Assembly (NCBI GenBank): GCA_963841965.1
Contig: CAWJES010000010.1
Coordinates: 124,001 to 188,000, forward strand
Length of the DNA: 64,000 nucleotides
Origin: Palsa-459 sp963841965
GTDB taxonomy: Bacteria > Actinomycetota > Acidimicrobiia > Acidimicrobiales > RAAP-2
Direction of reading: 5' to 3'
Shown here: piece after piece, positions 26,252 through 34,817 of the stretch
Numbering within the stretch: the first letter of the stretch is position 1
Layout of the letters: each line of letters begins with the position of its first letter
The notes under the pieces: model-generated
Told to the model about the DNA's origin: nothing
The model's database searches: none
What the model saw: only the letters and a program-made list of their open reading frames with translations
Program-made: the position numbers and the translations under genes

Positions 26252-27382
26252 ATGCCCCGGGCGTTCCTCGACTACGCCACGGCCGCCCCGCTGCGGCCCG
26301 AGGTCGCAGCGGCGATCACCGAGTGGCTGACGCTTCCGCAGGCGGATCCCGGCCGGGGGTACGAGGAGGCGCTGATCGTGCGCCGGGCGGTCGAGGCGGC
26401 GCGCGACGCGGTGGCGGACCTCGTCGGCGCGACGCCTCGCCAGGTGGTCTTCACATCGTCGATCGCCGAGTCTGTCAACACCGCGATCGCCGCGGCGCTG
26501 CGCGACGGCGGCCGCGCGCTGGTCGCCCCTGTCGAGCGGACGAGCGTCCTCGAGGCCGCCGCCCGCTACGGCACCGTCGAGCTGCTCGACGTGGATCGCG
26601 ACGGCAGGGTCGTCCCCGAGGCGCTGGCGGGCGCCCTCGCCGGCGGACCGACCGCGCTCGTGTGCCTGCAGCTCGCGAACCATGAGACCGGCACGCTCCA
26701 GGCCGTGGCGCCGCTCGCCGCAGCGGCCCATGCGGCCGGCGCGGCCGTGCACGTGGACGCGTCGACTGCGGTCGGCCACGTCGAGGTCGACGTGGCGGCG
26801 CTCGATGCCGAGTACGTCACGATCTGCGCCGAGACGCTGGGAGCCCCGCTCGGGACCGGCGCGGTCGTGGTGCGCCGCGGCCTGCGGCTGGCACCCCTCA
26901 TCGTCGGCGGGGACCAGGAGCGCGCCCGGCGTGCCGGACTCGAGAACGTCGTCGGCATCCTCGGATTCGGGACGGCGGCCCAGCTGCTCGCGTCGGACGG
27001 CCAGGCACGTCGAAGTCGCGAGGCGATCGCCAGCACCGCGCGGATCGCCGATCTCGAGCGGGGTACCGCGGCGTTCGCGGGCGTGCGGCCCGTCGGGGAC
27101 CCTGACCCGATCGGCCGAGTCCCCCACCTGCGCTGCTTCGTCATCGACGGCGTCGAGGCCGAGCCGGTGCTGCTGGGGCTCGACCGCTACGGGGTCAGCG
27201 TGCATTCGGGATCGGCGTGCAGCTCGGAGTCCCTCGAGCGCTCCGAGGTCCTCGCTGCAATGGGCGTGGACGAGGACCACTCGCTGCGCGTCAGCGTCGG
27301 GTGGGCGACGACGGCGTCGGATGTGGACGCATTCCTCGTCGCGTTCCCGAAGGTCGTCGACGAGCTTCGCGCGCTGCGCTGA
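26252..27382 (+). CDS. Cysteine desulfurase homologue lacking PLP-binding residues
   Basis: NifS/IscS-like fold of 377 residues: FLDYATAAPLRPEV, FTSSIAESVNTAI, LANHETGTLQ, VHVDASTAVGHVEVD, GAPLGTGAVVVRRG, DQERARRAGLENVVGI and the active-site loop HSGSACSSESLERSEVLAAMG with Cys323. The PLP site is changed. The Schiff-base Lys of the HK pair aligns with Thr195 (Glu194 for His), the ring-stacking His aligns with Arg96, and the Gln contacting PLP aligns with Thr172; Asp169 is kept. It is therefore probably not a PLP desulfurase and may be a cluster or persulfide sensor, scaffold or regulator. It starts 1 bp after the SufR-like stop; ATG 26228 is an alternative. Confidence 0.8.
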   Translation: MPRAFLDYATAAPLRPEVAAAITEWLTLPQADPGRGYEEALIVRRAVEAARDAVADLVGATPRQVVFTSSIAESVNTAIAAALRDGGRALVAPVERTSVLEAAARYGTVELLDVDRDGRVVPEALAGALAGGPTALVCLQLANHETGTLQAVAPLAAAAHAAGAAVHVDASTAVGHVEVDVAALDAEYVTICAETLGAPLGTGAVVVRRGLRLAPLIVGGDQERARRAGLENVVGILGFGTAAQLLASDGQARRSREAIASTARIADLERGTAAFAGVRPVGDPDPIGRVPHLRCFVIDGVEAEPVLLGLDRYGVSVHSGSACSSESLERSEVLAAMGVDEDHSLRVSVGWATTASDVDAFLVAFPKVVDELRALR

Positions 27383-28135
27383 TCAGCCCGCGCGCCTGGT
27401 CGCGAGCACGAGGAACTGCGCGGTCAGGTCCTGCTCGGCGACGGACTCGGGGAGGCCCGCCGCGGACTTCAGCTGGACGAGCGCCGCCGATGGGTCGTGG
27501 TCGTGCTCGAGCAGGACGATGCCGAGGTAGAGGTGGCCCGCCGACTGGCGCGGGGCCACCGCGATCGCTCGACGCAGCTGGGCCTCGCCACGCGCCTCGT
27601 CCACCGGGTCGTTCGATCCCAGTGCCGCCTCGTAGCGGAGCCACCCGCTCTCCGCCAGCGCCTCGGCATTGTCCGGGGCGAGCCTGAGCACGGCGTCATA
27701 GGCCGTGAGCGCACGCAGGGTCTGGCCCTCGGCGAGCTCCTGCTCGGCCGCGAGCAGCAGGACCTCCACCCGGGCCGCAGGGGTGACGGTGATGGGTGCG
27801 GGAGCGCCGCGTCGCGACGCGAGCACCGGGATCCCGACCGCGACGGCCAGGCACACGATCGCGATGACGAGCAGCCACCACGGGCGCCGCCGCGCGGTCC
27901 CGGTCGATTCGACGGGCTCGCGAGCAGGCTCCGCGGGGACCGTGCCCGCCGCGTCCTCGCTTGCCAGCCCGTCCAGCTGCAGGCGCGCCGCCGCCAGCCT
28001 CGCACCGTCGCGACGGACGATCGACTGGTACTCGCCGTCGGAGAGCTCGCCGCGCTCGTGCTCGGCGGCGGCGTCATCGATCGACCGGGTGAGCAGCCTG
28101 ATCTCGTCGCGCAGCGCCGCCGCCTCGCCGCTCAC
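27383..28135 (-). CDS. ccmI: CcmI-like cytochrome c biogenesis protein with TPR domain
   Basis: Protein of 250 residues: an N-terminal coiled region (EAAALRDEIRLLTRSIDDAA...), one membrane helix near 80-105 (WWLLVIAIVCLAVAVGIPVLA) and a C-terminal TPR domain (ALTAYDAVLRLAPDNAEALAESGWLRYEA). CcmI chaperones apocytochrome to the CcmFH heme ligase. The GTG at 28135 overlaps the ccmH stop by 4 bp (GTGA). Last gene of the ccm operon. Its stop directly abuts the stop of the convergent desulfurase homologue. Confidence 0.8.
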   Translation of the reverse strand: MSGEAAALRDEIRLLTRSIDDAAAEHERGELSDGEYQSIVRRDGARLAAARLQLDGLASEDAAGTVPAEPAREPVESTGTARRRPWWLLVIAIVCLAVAVGIPVLASRRGAPAPITVTPAARVEVLLLAAEQELAEGQTLRALTAYDAVLRLAPDNAEALAESGWLRYEAALGSNDPVDEARGEAQLRRAIAVAPRQSAGHLYLGIVLLEHDHDPSAALVQLKSAAGLPESVAEQDLTAQFLVLATRRAG

Positions 28136-28542
28136 GGCGAGCGCCTCCGGCGGATCGCGACGGTCGCGAGCACGAGGACCAGGACCGACGCGAGGACGAT
28201 CGGGGCGACCCACAGGGCGGTCGAGAGCCCGCTCGCGGGCGGCACCAGCAGGATCGACGTGCCGTAGCGCGCGGTCAGGGTGTTCAGGATCTCCTGGCTG
28301 CTGATGCCGGCGTGCACGGCGTCCGCGATCTCTCGACGAACTGCGATCGACGACGCGGCGTTCGACTGGGCGACCGAGAGGTCCTGGCAGCTCGGGCACC
28401 GCACGATCCGCTCGAGGGCCGCGATCCTGGTGCTGGCAGCCGGCGCGGGCGTGTCGAAGACCCCGCTGCCGATGAGCAGCGCCACGCCCAGCACGACGAG
28501 GAGGAGACCCGGGCCGAGGAGCCGGCGTGCGCCAGGGCTCAC
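28132..28542 (-). CDS. ccmH: Cytochrome c maturation protein CcmH
   Basis: Protein of 136 residues with an N-terminal membrane anchor, the redox motif IVRCPSCQDLSVAQSNA (matching LRCxxCQ) at about residues 47-63, the following ADAVHAGISSQEIL and YGTSILLVPP segments, and a C-terminal membrane helix. It keeps apocytochrome cysteines reduced for heme ligation. The GTG overlaps the ccmG stop by 4 bp. Confidence 0.93.
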   Translation of the reverse strand: MSPGARRLLGPGLLLVVLGVALLIGSGVFDTPAPAASTRIAALERIVRCPSCQDLSVAQSNAASSIAVRREIADAVHAGISSQEILNTLTARYGTSILLVPPASGLSTALWVAPIVLASVLVLVLATVAIRRRRSP

Positions 28543-29090
28543 GCCGGTCCTCGTCCCGCCGCCTCGGTCACCTGGCTGAGCTGGGTGCTCGTCACCGCCC
28601 CCTCGAGCACGGCAGCGACCTTGCCGCCCGGCGTGAGCACGACGGTCACGGGCGGGCCGGTGACGCCGAAGTCATTCGCGATCGACCCCGAAGGATCGGT
28701 CAGGACGGGGTACTCGAGGCCGTAGGCGTGCAGGAACGAGCGGACCGCGACATCGGAGTCGTTGAACACGACGCCGTAGAGCTCGACACCGGTCCCCCGG
28801 TGCCGCTGGTCGAACTGGAAGGTGGCCAGCTCGGGCGCCTCGATCCGGCACGGGCCGCACCACGACGCGAAGAACGACAGGGCGACGACATGGCCGCGCA
28901 GCGACTCGAGCGAGACGTCCGTTCCCGACAGCGTCTGCGCGCTGAAGGCAGGCGCCATCGTGCCGATGAGCGGCGAATCGACCTGGGTCGCGCCCTGGGC
29001 GACGGGCCGCGTGGCGAGAAAGACCGCGATCCCGGCGAACGCGACGATCGCGACGATCGCGACGATCCGGACGATGTGGGACCGCCTCAC
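28539..29090 (-). CDS. ccmG: Thiol-disulfide oxidoreductase CcmG/ResA-like
   Basis: Membrane-anchored thioredoxin-fold protein of 183 residues: N-terminal helix (IVAIVAIVAFAGIAVFLA), then LIGTMAPAFSAQTLSG, the active site FFASWCGPCRIEAPEL (CGPC) and GPPVTVVLTPGG with cis-Pro. It reduces the cytochrome c CXXCH thiols outside the membrane. It overlaps ccmF and ccmH by 4 bp each. Confidence 0.93.
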   Translation of the reverse strand: MRRSHIVRIVAIVAIVAFAGIAVFLATRPVAQGATQVDSPLIGTMAPAFSAQTLSGTDVSLESLRGHVVALSFFASWCGPCRIEAPELATFQFDQRHRGTGVELYGVVFNDSDVAVRSFLHAYGLEYPVLTDPSGSIANDFGVTGPPVTVVLTPGGKVAAVLEGAVTSTQLSQVTEAAGRGPA

Positions 29091-31108
29091 ACCGCCTCCA
29101 GGACGGCCGTCGGCACCGCGGCACGGCTCCCGCGCGCGCGTCGGCGTGCCGGGATGAGCGCGAGCAGCCCTCCGATGCCGACCACGAGCCCGCCCGTCCA
29201 GAGCCAGGCGAGCAGGGGCTGGACGGTCACGCCGAGCACGACGGAGCCGGGCCGCAGCCCCGGGACGAGTTGCGCGCCGGAGACCGAGCTCCCCTGGCCG
29301 ATCGCGTCGAATGTGAGGTACACGTCGCCGAGGACGCCCGAGTCGATCGCCGGCGTGCCGACCACCTGGCCGCTGCGCCCGGCGAACTGGGTGACGGCGG
29401 GGTAGAAGACGCCCCTCCCGTCGACTCGCACCACCACCTGGGTCGCCTTTCGCACCGGGTCGGAGACCTCGCGCAACCCGAGGTAGGTCACCGTGTGACC
29501 GCCGACGGCCTTCGTCTGGCCGGGAGCGAGGGTCACCTCAGCGCGAGTGGCGAACGAGACCGACGTCACGATGCCGACGCAGGCAAGCACCACGCCCAGG
29601 TGCACGATCATCCCCCCCGAGGAGCGCCCGACCAGCCCGTGCCACAGCGGTGCGGCACGTCCCCTCGTCGAGCGCAGGTTGCCCGCGAGCGTGCGGACCG
29701 CAGCGCCGGCGGCGACGACCGCCAGGAAGTACGCGACCAGCGTCCCCACGCCCCGCACCCCCGTGGCGACGAGCACGACCACGAGCGCGGTGGCCGCCCA
29801 CGCGCTGGGCGCGAGCCGGCGCCACGAGACCCACAGGTCCGCATGGCGCCAGCTCAAAACCGGGGCAACCGCCATCAGGAACAGCACGCAGATCCCCACG
29901 GGGACCGCGACGGCGTCGAAGTACGGGGGGCCGACCGTCACGGTCTCGTGGCGGATGGCCTGGAAGGCGAGCGGGAAGACCGTGCCGAGCAGGACCACCG
30001 CGGCGAATCCGACGAACAGGACGTTGTTGACGACGAACGCCCCCTCGCGGCTCATGGGCTCGTCGATCCGCACCGGCGAGCGCAGTCGGTCGCCGCGCCA
30101 CGCGAGCAGCGCGAGCCCGCCGACCACGACAACCGTCAGGAACGCGAGGATCAGCGGGCCGAGCGTCGACGAGCTGAAGGCGTGGACGCTCTCGAGCACG
30201 CCCGAGCGGGTGAAGTAGGTCGCGAGGATGGTCAGCGCGAACACGGCCATCCCGAGTGTCGCGTTCCAGACGCGAAGCAGGCCGCGGCGCTCCTCGACGA
30301 CGATCGAGTGCACGTAGGCCGTGCCCACCAGCCACGGCAGCAGCGCGGCGTTCTCGACGGGGTCCCATCCCCAGAACCCGCCCCACCCGAGCACCTGGTA
30401 GCTCCACCAGGCGCCCAGCACGACGCCCACGGTGAGGACCGTCCACGCGAACACGGCCCACCGCCGGGACTCGAGCCGCCACTCGTCGTCGAACCGCCCG
30501 ACGACGAGCGTGGCGACGACGAAGGCGAACGGCACGGAGAAGCAGACGAGACCGGTGTAGATGAGCGGCGGGTGGATCGCGACCAGCGGGTTGTCCTGCA
30601 GGAGCGCGTTCGGTCCGGCCCCCTGCGACGGGAGCGTCCCGCCCGTCCGCTCGAAGGGGCTGGCCGGGCCCGCGATGAGCCAGAGGAAGAAGGTCAGGCA
30701 TCCGAACAGGACCGCAGTCGCCCACCCGACCACAGGGTCGGTGTGGCGACGCCGGTACAGGACGATGACCGCCGCGGTCACGATCGTGAGGATGAGGCCC
30801 CAGAGCAGGATCGAGCCCTCGAGGGCCGACCACATCCCGGTGATGGAGTACAGCAGCGGGGTCACCGTCGCGTTGTTGTCCGCGACGTAGGCGAGGGCGA
30901 AGTCGTGCGTGATGAGCGCGTACTGCATCGAGCCGACGGCGAGCAGCACCCCGGCGCCGACGAGGGCGATCAGCCAGCGGCCCTCGAGCCACACCGGGAC
31001 CGTCCGGCGCAGGGCGCGAAGCCGCAGCTCGACGAGCTGGACCACGAGGCCGAGGAGGGCCGCGGCGAAGGCGATGACGGCCCCGAGGGTCCCGAGCACC
31101 GCGGGCAT
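29087..31108 (-). CDS. ccmF: Heme lyase subunit CcmF
   Basis: Large membrane protein of 673 residues, normal for CcmF, with about 15 helices. The tryptophan-rich heme-handling motif is WGGFWGWDPVENAALLPW at about residues 225-243. Other CcmF hallmarks are FERTGGTLPSQGAGPNALLQ-type loop residues, HPPLIYTGL and TRSGVLESVHAF. With CcmH and CcmI it ligates heme to apocytochrome c. Its ATG overlaps the last base of the ccmE stop. Confidence 0.95.
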   Translation of the reverse strand: MPAVLGTLGAVIAFAAALLGLVVQLVELRLRALRRTVPVWLEGRWLIALVGAGVLLAVGSMQYALITHDFALAYVADNNATVTPLLYSITGMWSALEGSILLWGLILTIVTAAVIVLYRRRHTDPVVGWATAVLFGCLTFFLWLIAGPASPFERTGGTLPSQGAGPNALLQDNPLVAIHPPLIYTGLVCFSVPFAFVVATLVVGRFDDEWRLESRRWAVFAWTVLTVGVVLGAWWSYQVLGWGGFWGWDPVENAALLPWLVGTAYVHSIVVEERRGLLRVWNATLGMAVFALTILATYFTRSGVLESVHAFSSSTLGPLILAFLTVVVVGGLALLAWRGDRLRSPVRIDEPMSREGAFVVNNVLFVGFAAVVLLGTVFPLAFQAIRHETVTVGPPYFDAVAVPVGICVLFLMAVAPVLSWRHADLWVSWRRLAPSAWAATALVVVLVATGVRGVGTLVAYFLAVVAAGAAVRTLAGNLRSTRGRAAPLWHGLVGRSSGGMIVHLGVVLACVGIVTSVSFATRAEVTLAPGQTKAVGGHTVTYLGLREVSDPVRKATQVVVRVDGRGVFYPAVTQFAGRSGQVVGTPAIDSGVLGDVYLTFDAIGQGSSVSGAQLVPGLRPGSVVLGVTVQPLLAWLWTGGLVVGIGGLLALIPARRRARGSRAAVPTAVLEAV

Positions 31109-31602
31109 CAGCGCACCGAGCCGTTGGGTGCCTTGACGCGGCCGGGGTGTGCCGCGATGTAGGTGGCCGAGTGCTTGACGAGGATCTGGTTGGAATCGAA
31201 GACGTCCGAGGTCGACGACGCGAACCGCCCGACGACCACGACGGGGATGTCCGGCTGGAACAGCTCAGGAGGCGAGCCCGTGTTGATCACGCGGATTGTG
31301 CGGCCGTCGGCCCCGCTGATGGTGAAGTTCGTGCCGGCCGCCGACATCTCGACCGTGTGAGGCACGACGACACCTTCGAGGCGGATCGACGTCGTGCCGA
31401 TCGAGGCGCGGTGGTTGAGAGCCTGGTCCACCGTGTCGAAGTAGTTGAGCGAGCTCAGCAGTCCCTCGTAGAGGAGGACCCCGACCGCGAGGGCGATCAG
31501 CCCGAGCACGACACCGAGCCGAACGCGCGCGCTGCGCGTCGCTTGCCTGGGGGCTGCCGGCTCGAGGGGGCTCAGGTCCTCCGCGGGCGTGGTCGTCGTC
31601 AT
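31108..31602 (-). CDS. ccmE: Heme chaperone CcmE
   Basis: Protein of 164 residues with one N-terminal membrane helix and an extracytoplasmic OB-fold domain. The covalent heme ligand is present as ILVKHSATY, the usual HxxxY (His and Tyr), not the Cys variant seen in some archaea and other bacteria. The ATG at 31602 overlaps the ccmD stop. It shuttles heme from CcmABCD to CcmF. Confidence 0.93.
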   Translation of the reverse strand: MTTTTPAEDLSPLEPAAPRQATRSARVRLGVVLGLIALAVGVLLYEGLLSSLNYFDTVDQALNHRASIGTTSIRLEGVVVPHTVEMSAAGTNFTISGADGRTIRVINTGSPPELFQPDIPVVVVGRFASSTSDVFDSNQILVKHSATYIAAHPGRVKAPNGSVR

Positions 31603-31688
31603 CGCCGCCTCGAACGCAGCCTGAGCGACACCGCGTACGCGGCGAGCGTCGTGAACGTGATCACGTAGCCCCACACGACGTAGGTCAT
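31599..31688 (-). CDS. ccmD: Small membrane protein CcmD
   Basis: A 29-codon frame, MTYVVWGYVITFTTLAAYAVSL..., one membrane helix followed by a basic tail, sits exactly between ccmC and ccmE and overlaps both by 4 bp (ATGA at each junction). Position, size and topology match CcmD, which aids release of holo-CcmE from CcmABC. Confidence 0.85.
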   Translation of the reverse strand: MTYVVWGYVITFTTLAAYAVSLRLRSRRR

Positions 31689-32401
31689 GACGCACCCTCC
31701 GCCCTGCGCGCCGCGAGGGCGACCTCGAGCGTCTCGACGCCGTGCATCTCGTCTCGCACGGCGATGCGGTAGCGCTCGCGCACCATCCAGACGAAGGTCG
31801 CGCTGAACGCCACCATGCTCAGGAGGAATGTCCACAGCATCGAGCCGTGGATGAGGAAGTGGAAGCCGACCGTGACCGACGCACCCTGGTGCAGCCCGTT
31901 CCACCACTGCACCGAGAAGTGCACGATCGGGATGTCGAGCGTCGACAGCAGCGCAAGGACGGCGCACCGCTTGGCGCGCACGGGCGGGTCCGCGGGGACA
32001 CGGCGCAGCGCCAGGTACCCGATGAACAGGATGTCGAGCAGCGCGGTCGTCGTGAGCCGCGCGTCCCACGTCCACCAGACTCCCCACGCTGGCCGTCCCC
32101 ACAGCGACCCGGTGATCAGCGTCAGCGTCAGGAAGACCACGCCGACCTCGACGGCGGACGCCGCGAGGAGGTCCCACTTCTCCGAGCGGGTCCGGGGCCA
32201 GAGGTACAGGGCGGAGGCGAGGGCTGCGAGCGCGAACGCCTCGTAGAGCGCGACGGTCGCGAGCGCGGGGTGCACGTAGAGCAGCCGGACGATGTCGCCC
32301 TGGACCTCGTCGGGCGGCGTCACCCACAGGCCGAGCCAGATCGTGACGGCCAGGGACACCAGGGCGAACGGCCCGAGGGCGCGGTTGAGGAACCGTGTCA
32401 C
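31685..32401 (-). CDS. ccmC: Heme exporter/handling protein CcmC
   Basis: Membrane protein of 238 residues with six predicted helices and the WWD-type motif GVWWTWDARLTTTALL, plus conserved His residues in LLYVHPA and IVHFSVQWWNGLHQG. It loads heme onto CcmE. The GTG at 32401 overlaps the ccmB stop (GTGA). Confidence 0.94.
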   Translation of the reverse strand: MTRFLNRALGPFALVSLAVTIWLGLWVTPPDEVQGDIVRLLYVHPALATVALYEAFALAALASALYLWPRTRSEKWDLLAASAVEVGVVFLTLTLITGSLWGRPAWGVWWTWDARLTTTALLDILFIGYLALRRVPADPPVRAKRCAVLALLSTLDIPIVHFSVQWWNGLHQGASVTVGFHFLIHGSMLWTFLLSMVAFSATFVWMVRERYRIAVRDEMHGVETLEVALAARRAEGAS

Positions 32402-33060
32402 GACGCCTCCTCGAGGGGGCCGTAGAGCACGATGCCGACCGCCACGTAGACGACGGCCATCACCGCGAGGAGGACCGCCCACCGGCCCGGACCGCCGCCC
32501 GCGAGGACCGACGCGGTGCCGCGCTCCCCCGCGATCAGGACCGGGGAGAGGGCGGGGAGGACGAGGAGCGGGAGGAGGGTGCCTGCGACGTCGGTGCCAG
32601 CCACGAGGGCACCGTAGATGGTGCCGACCGCCGCCAGTGCGACGACAGCGAGCAGCGCCAGGGGCAGCGCGAGAGCCAGCCTGGCGGCGTCGACGTGGAA
32701 CAGGAGCAGCAGGCCGAGGTCGAGGACGAGACCGAGCGCACTGAGCTCGACGAGCAGCGCGCAGGACTTCCCGAGGAACACGCCACCGGGGTCGAGCCCG
32801 AGGAGTCGCACCGAGGCCCTCGTCCCCTCCGCGCTCTCGATCCCTGCCGATCGCGCGATCGCGAGGACCGCGGCGAGCAGGAGCGCCAGCCAGAACAGGC
32901 CGGGGGCTCCTCGGCGCAGCACCGCCTCGGACGGCCCGAGGGCCAGGGCGAAGAGCACGAGAGCGAGGATCCCGAAGGGCAGGACCTGCCACAGCAGCAC
33001 CCTCGAGCGCAATTCGATGCGGAGGTCCTTGCCCGCCACCAAGAGCGCGTCATGCAACAC
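32398..33060 (-). CDS. ccmB: ABC transporter membrane subunit CcmB
   Basis: Protein of 220 residues with six helices, the CcmB form: KDLRIELRSRVLLWQVLPFGILALVLF at the start and LPLLVLPALSPVLIAG toward the end. It pairs with CcmA; the complex uses ATP to release heme-loaded CcmE. Its start overlaps the ccmA end by 11 bp. Confidence 0.92.
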   Translation of the reverse strand: MLHDALLVAGKDLRIELRSRVLLWQVLPFGILALVLFALALGPSEAVLRRGAPGLFWLALLLAAVLAIARSAGIESAEGTRASVRLLGLDPGGVFLGKSCALLVELSALGLVLDLGLLLLFHVDAARLALALPLALLAVVALAAVGTIYGALVAGTDVAGTLLPLLVLPALSPVLIAGERGTASVLAGGGPGRWAVLLAVMAVVYVAVGIVLYGPLEEAS

Positions 33061-33721
33061 GACGAGCCCTCCGTCCGGCAGCGGTGCGCGCCACGGTCCC
33101 GCCCGCGAGGGTCACGACGAGGTCCGACACCTGCTCGGCGCGATCCGCGTCGTGGCTCGTGAGCACGACCGTCGCGCCACTCGAGGCCGCCTCCTCGACC
33201 AGCTCGTCGCACAGGTCGCGTCCGGAGGGATCAAGCCCCGCATGGGGTTCGTCGAGGAGCCAGAGCGAGGGACGCCGCGCGATCAGCCACGCGAGCCCCA
33301 TCCTGCGTCGCTGGCCCGCCGACAAGGAGCGCACCGGTGTCGACGCGAGCCGCCCCGTGAGCCCGACACGCTCGAGCGCCGGACCGGCGTCCCTCGGCGG
33401 CCGCCGCATGGCGCGCAGCGCGAACGCCAGGTTCTCCTGGGCGGTGAGCTCGGCGTAGAGCGTGGTGTGGTGCCCGAGGAGCCCCACGCGCCTGCGGAGC
33501 TCGCCGCGGGCCGTGGCGAGGTCGCAGTCCAGCACGGTGCCCGACCCGTCGCGAAGCGCAAGCAGGCCCGCGAGCACCTGCAGCAGTGACGTCTTCCCGG
33601 CACCGTTGGGGCCGAGCGCGGCAAGCACGGAGCCCTCCTCGAGGTCGAGGTCCACACCCGCGAGCACGGGGAACCCTCCAAGGAGGGCCACGGCCGAACG
33701 AAGAGAGACGGCGGAGGCCAT
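33050..33721 (-). CDS. ccmA: ABC transporter ATPase CcmA
   Basis: ABC ATPase of 223 residues: Walker A LGPNGAGKTSLLQVLAG, Q-loop near YAELTAQENLAF, signature RSLSAGQRRRMGLAW, Walker B LWLLDEPHAGLD, and switch His in VLTSHD. First gene of the ccm operon, 46 bp downstream of gmd on the same strand. Confidence 0.92.
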   Translation of the reverse strand: MASAVSLRSAVALLGGFPVLAGVDLDLEEGSVLAALGPNGAGKTSLLQVLAGLLALRDGSGTVLDCDLATARGELRRRVGLLGHHTTLYAELTAQENLAFALRAMRRPPRDAGPALERVGLTGRLASTPVRSLSAGQRRRMGLAWLIARRPSLWLLDEPHAGLDPSGRDLCDELVEEAASSGATVVLTSHDADRAEQVSDLVVTLAGGTVARTAAGRRARRVA

Positions 33722-33767
33722 GGGGCCAGCAGAGCCTACTTGCGGGCGCCGAGGCGTCCGGGGTCGC

Positions 33768-34740
33768 TCAGCGCAGGGAGTTCGACACCGCGGCCAAGTC
33801 TGCCTCGACCATCATCTGGACGAGCTGCTCGAATCCCACCTCGCGGCGCCAGCCGAGGACGGACTCGGCCTTCTTCGGGTCCCCGACCAGCCGGTCGACC
33901 TCGGCGGGGCGGTAGAACCGCTCGTCCACGACCACATGGTCGTGCCAGTCGAGCCCGACGGAGGAGAACGCGATCTCGCAGAACTCGCGGATCGGGTGCG
34001 TCTGGCCGCTGGCGACCACGAAGTTGTCGGGTTCGTCCTGCTGCAGCATCAGCCACATGGCCTGCACGTAGTCGGCCGCGTAGCCCCAGTCGCGCTCCGC
34101 ATCCAGGTTCCCGAGCCGCAGCTCGCTCGCGAGCCGCAGCTTGATGCGGGCGACGCCGTCGCTCACCTTGCGGGTCACGAACTCGAGGCCGCGGCGCGGG
34201 GACTCGTGGTTGAACAGGATCCCCGACGTGGCGAACAGGCCGTAGCTCTCGCGATAGTTCACCGTGATCCAGTGGCCGTAGACCTTCGCGACCCCGTACG
34301 GGCTCCGGGGGTAGAACGGCGTCGACTCGGTCTGCGGCGTCTCTTGGACCTTGCCGAACATCTCCGACGAGCTCGCCTGGTAGAAGCGGATCTCGGGGTC
34401 GACGAGCCGGATCCCGTCAAGCAGTCGCGTGACGCCGAGCGCCGTCGTCTCCCCGGTGAGGACCGGGAGCGACCACGACGAGTGGACGAAGCTCTGCGCC
34501 GCGAGGTTGTAGACCTCGTTCGGGCGGTGGTCCCGCAGCACGTTGATGAGCGACGTCTCGTCATGCAGGTCCCCCGGGACGAGCGTGATCCGCTCGGCGA
34601 GGTGGGCGATCCGCTCGAAGATTGACCGTCGAGGTCCTCCGGACCAGCCCGATGACCTCGTAGTCCTTCTCGAGGAGGAGCTCGGCGAGGTAGGAGCCGT
34701 CCTGCCCGGTGATGCCCGTGATCAGTGCTCGCTTCGCCAT
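33768..34740 (-). CDS. gmd: GDP-mannose 4,6-dehydratase (one frameshift)
   Basis: Extended SDR enzyme converting GDP-mannose to GDP-4-keto-6-deoxymannose, the precursor of GDP-fucose, rhamnose and related sugars. It starts AKRALITGITGQDGSYLAELLL (GxxGxxG) and continues VIGLVRR. After a one-base break near 34620 it resumes with FERIAHLAERITLVPGDL, PNEVYNLAAQSFV, YQASSSEMFG, YPRSPYGVAK (YxxxK) and NHESPRRG. Repaired length is about 324 residues, normal. An extra base in AATCTTCGAG explains the break. A minus-strand TACAAT at 34766-34771 and a GGAAGGAA ribosome site precede the ATG. Confidence 0.9.
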
Positions 34741-34817
34741 GGGTTCCTTCCGCGCAGGTCAGTGGATTGTACAAGCCGCCCGAACGATCCTCCGTGGGTC
34801 GCCTAGCGTCACCGGCC

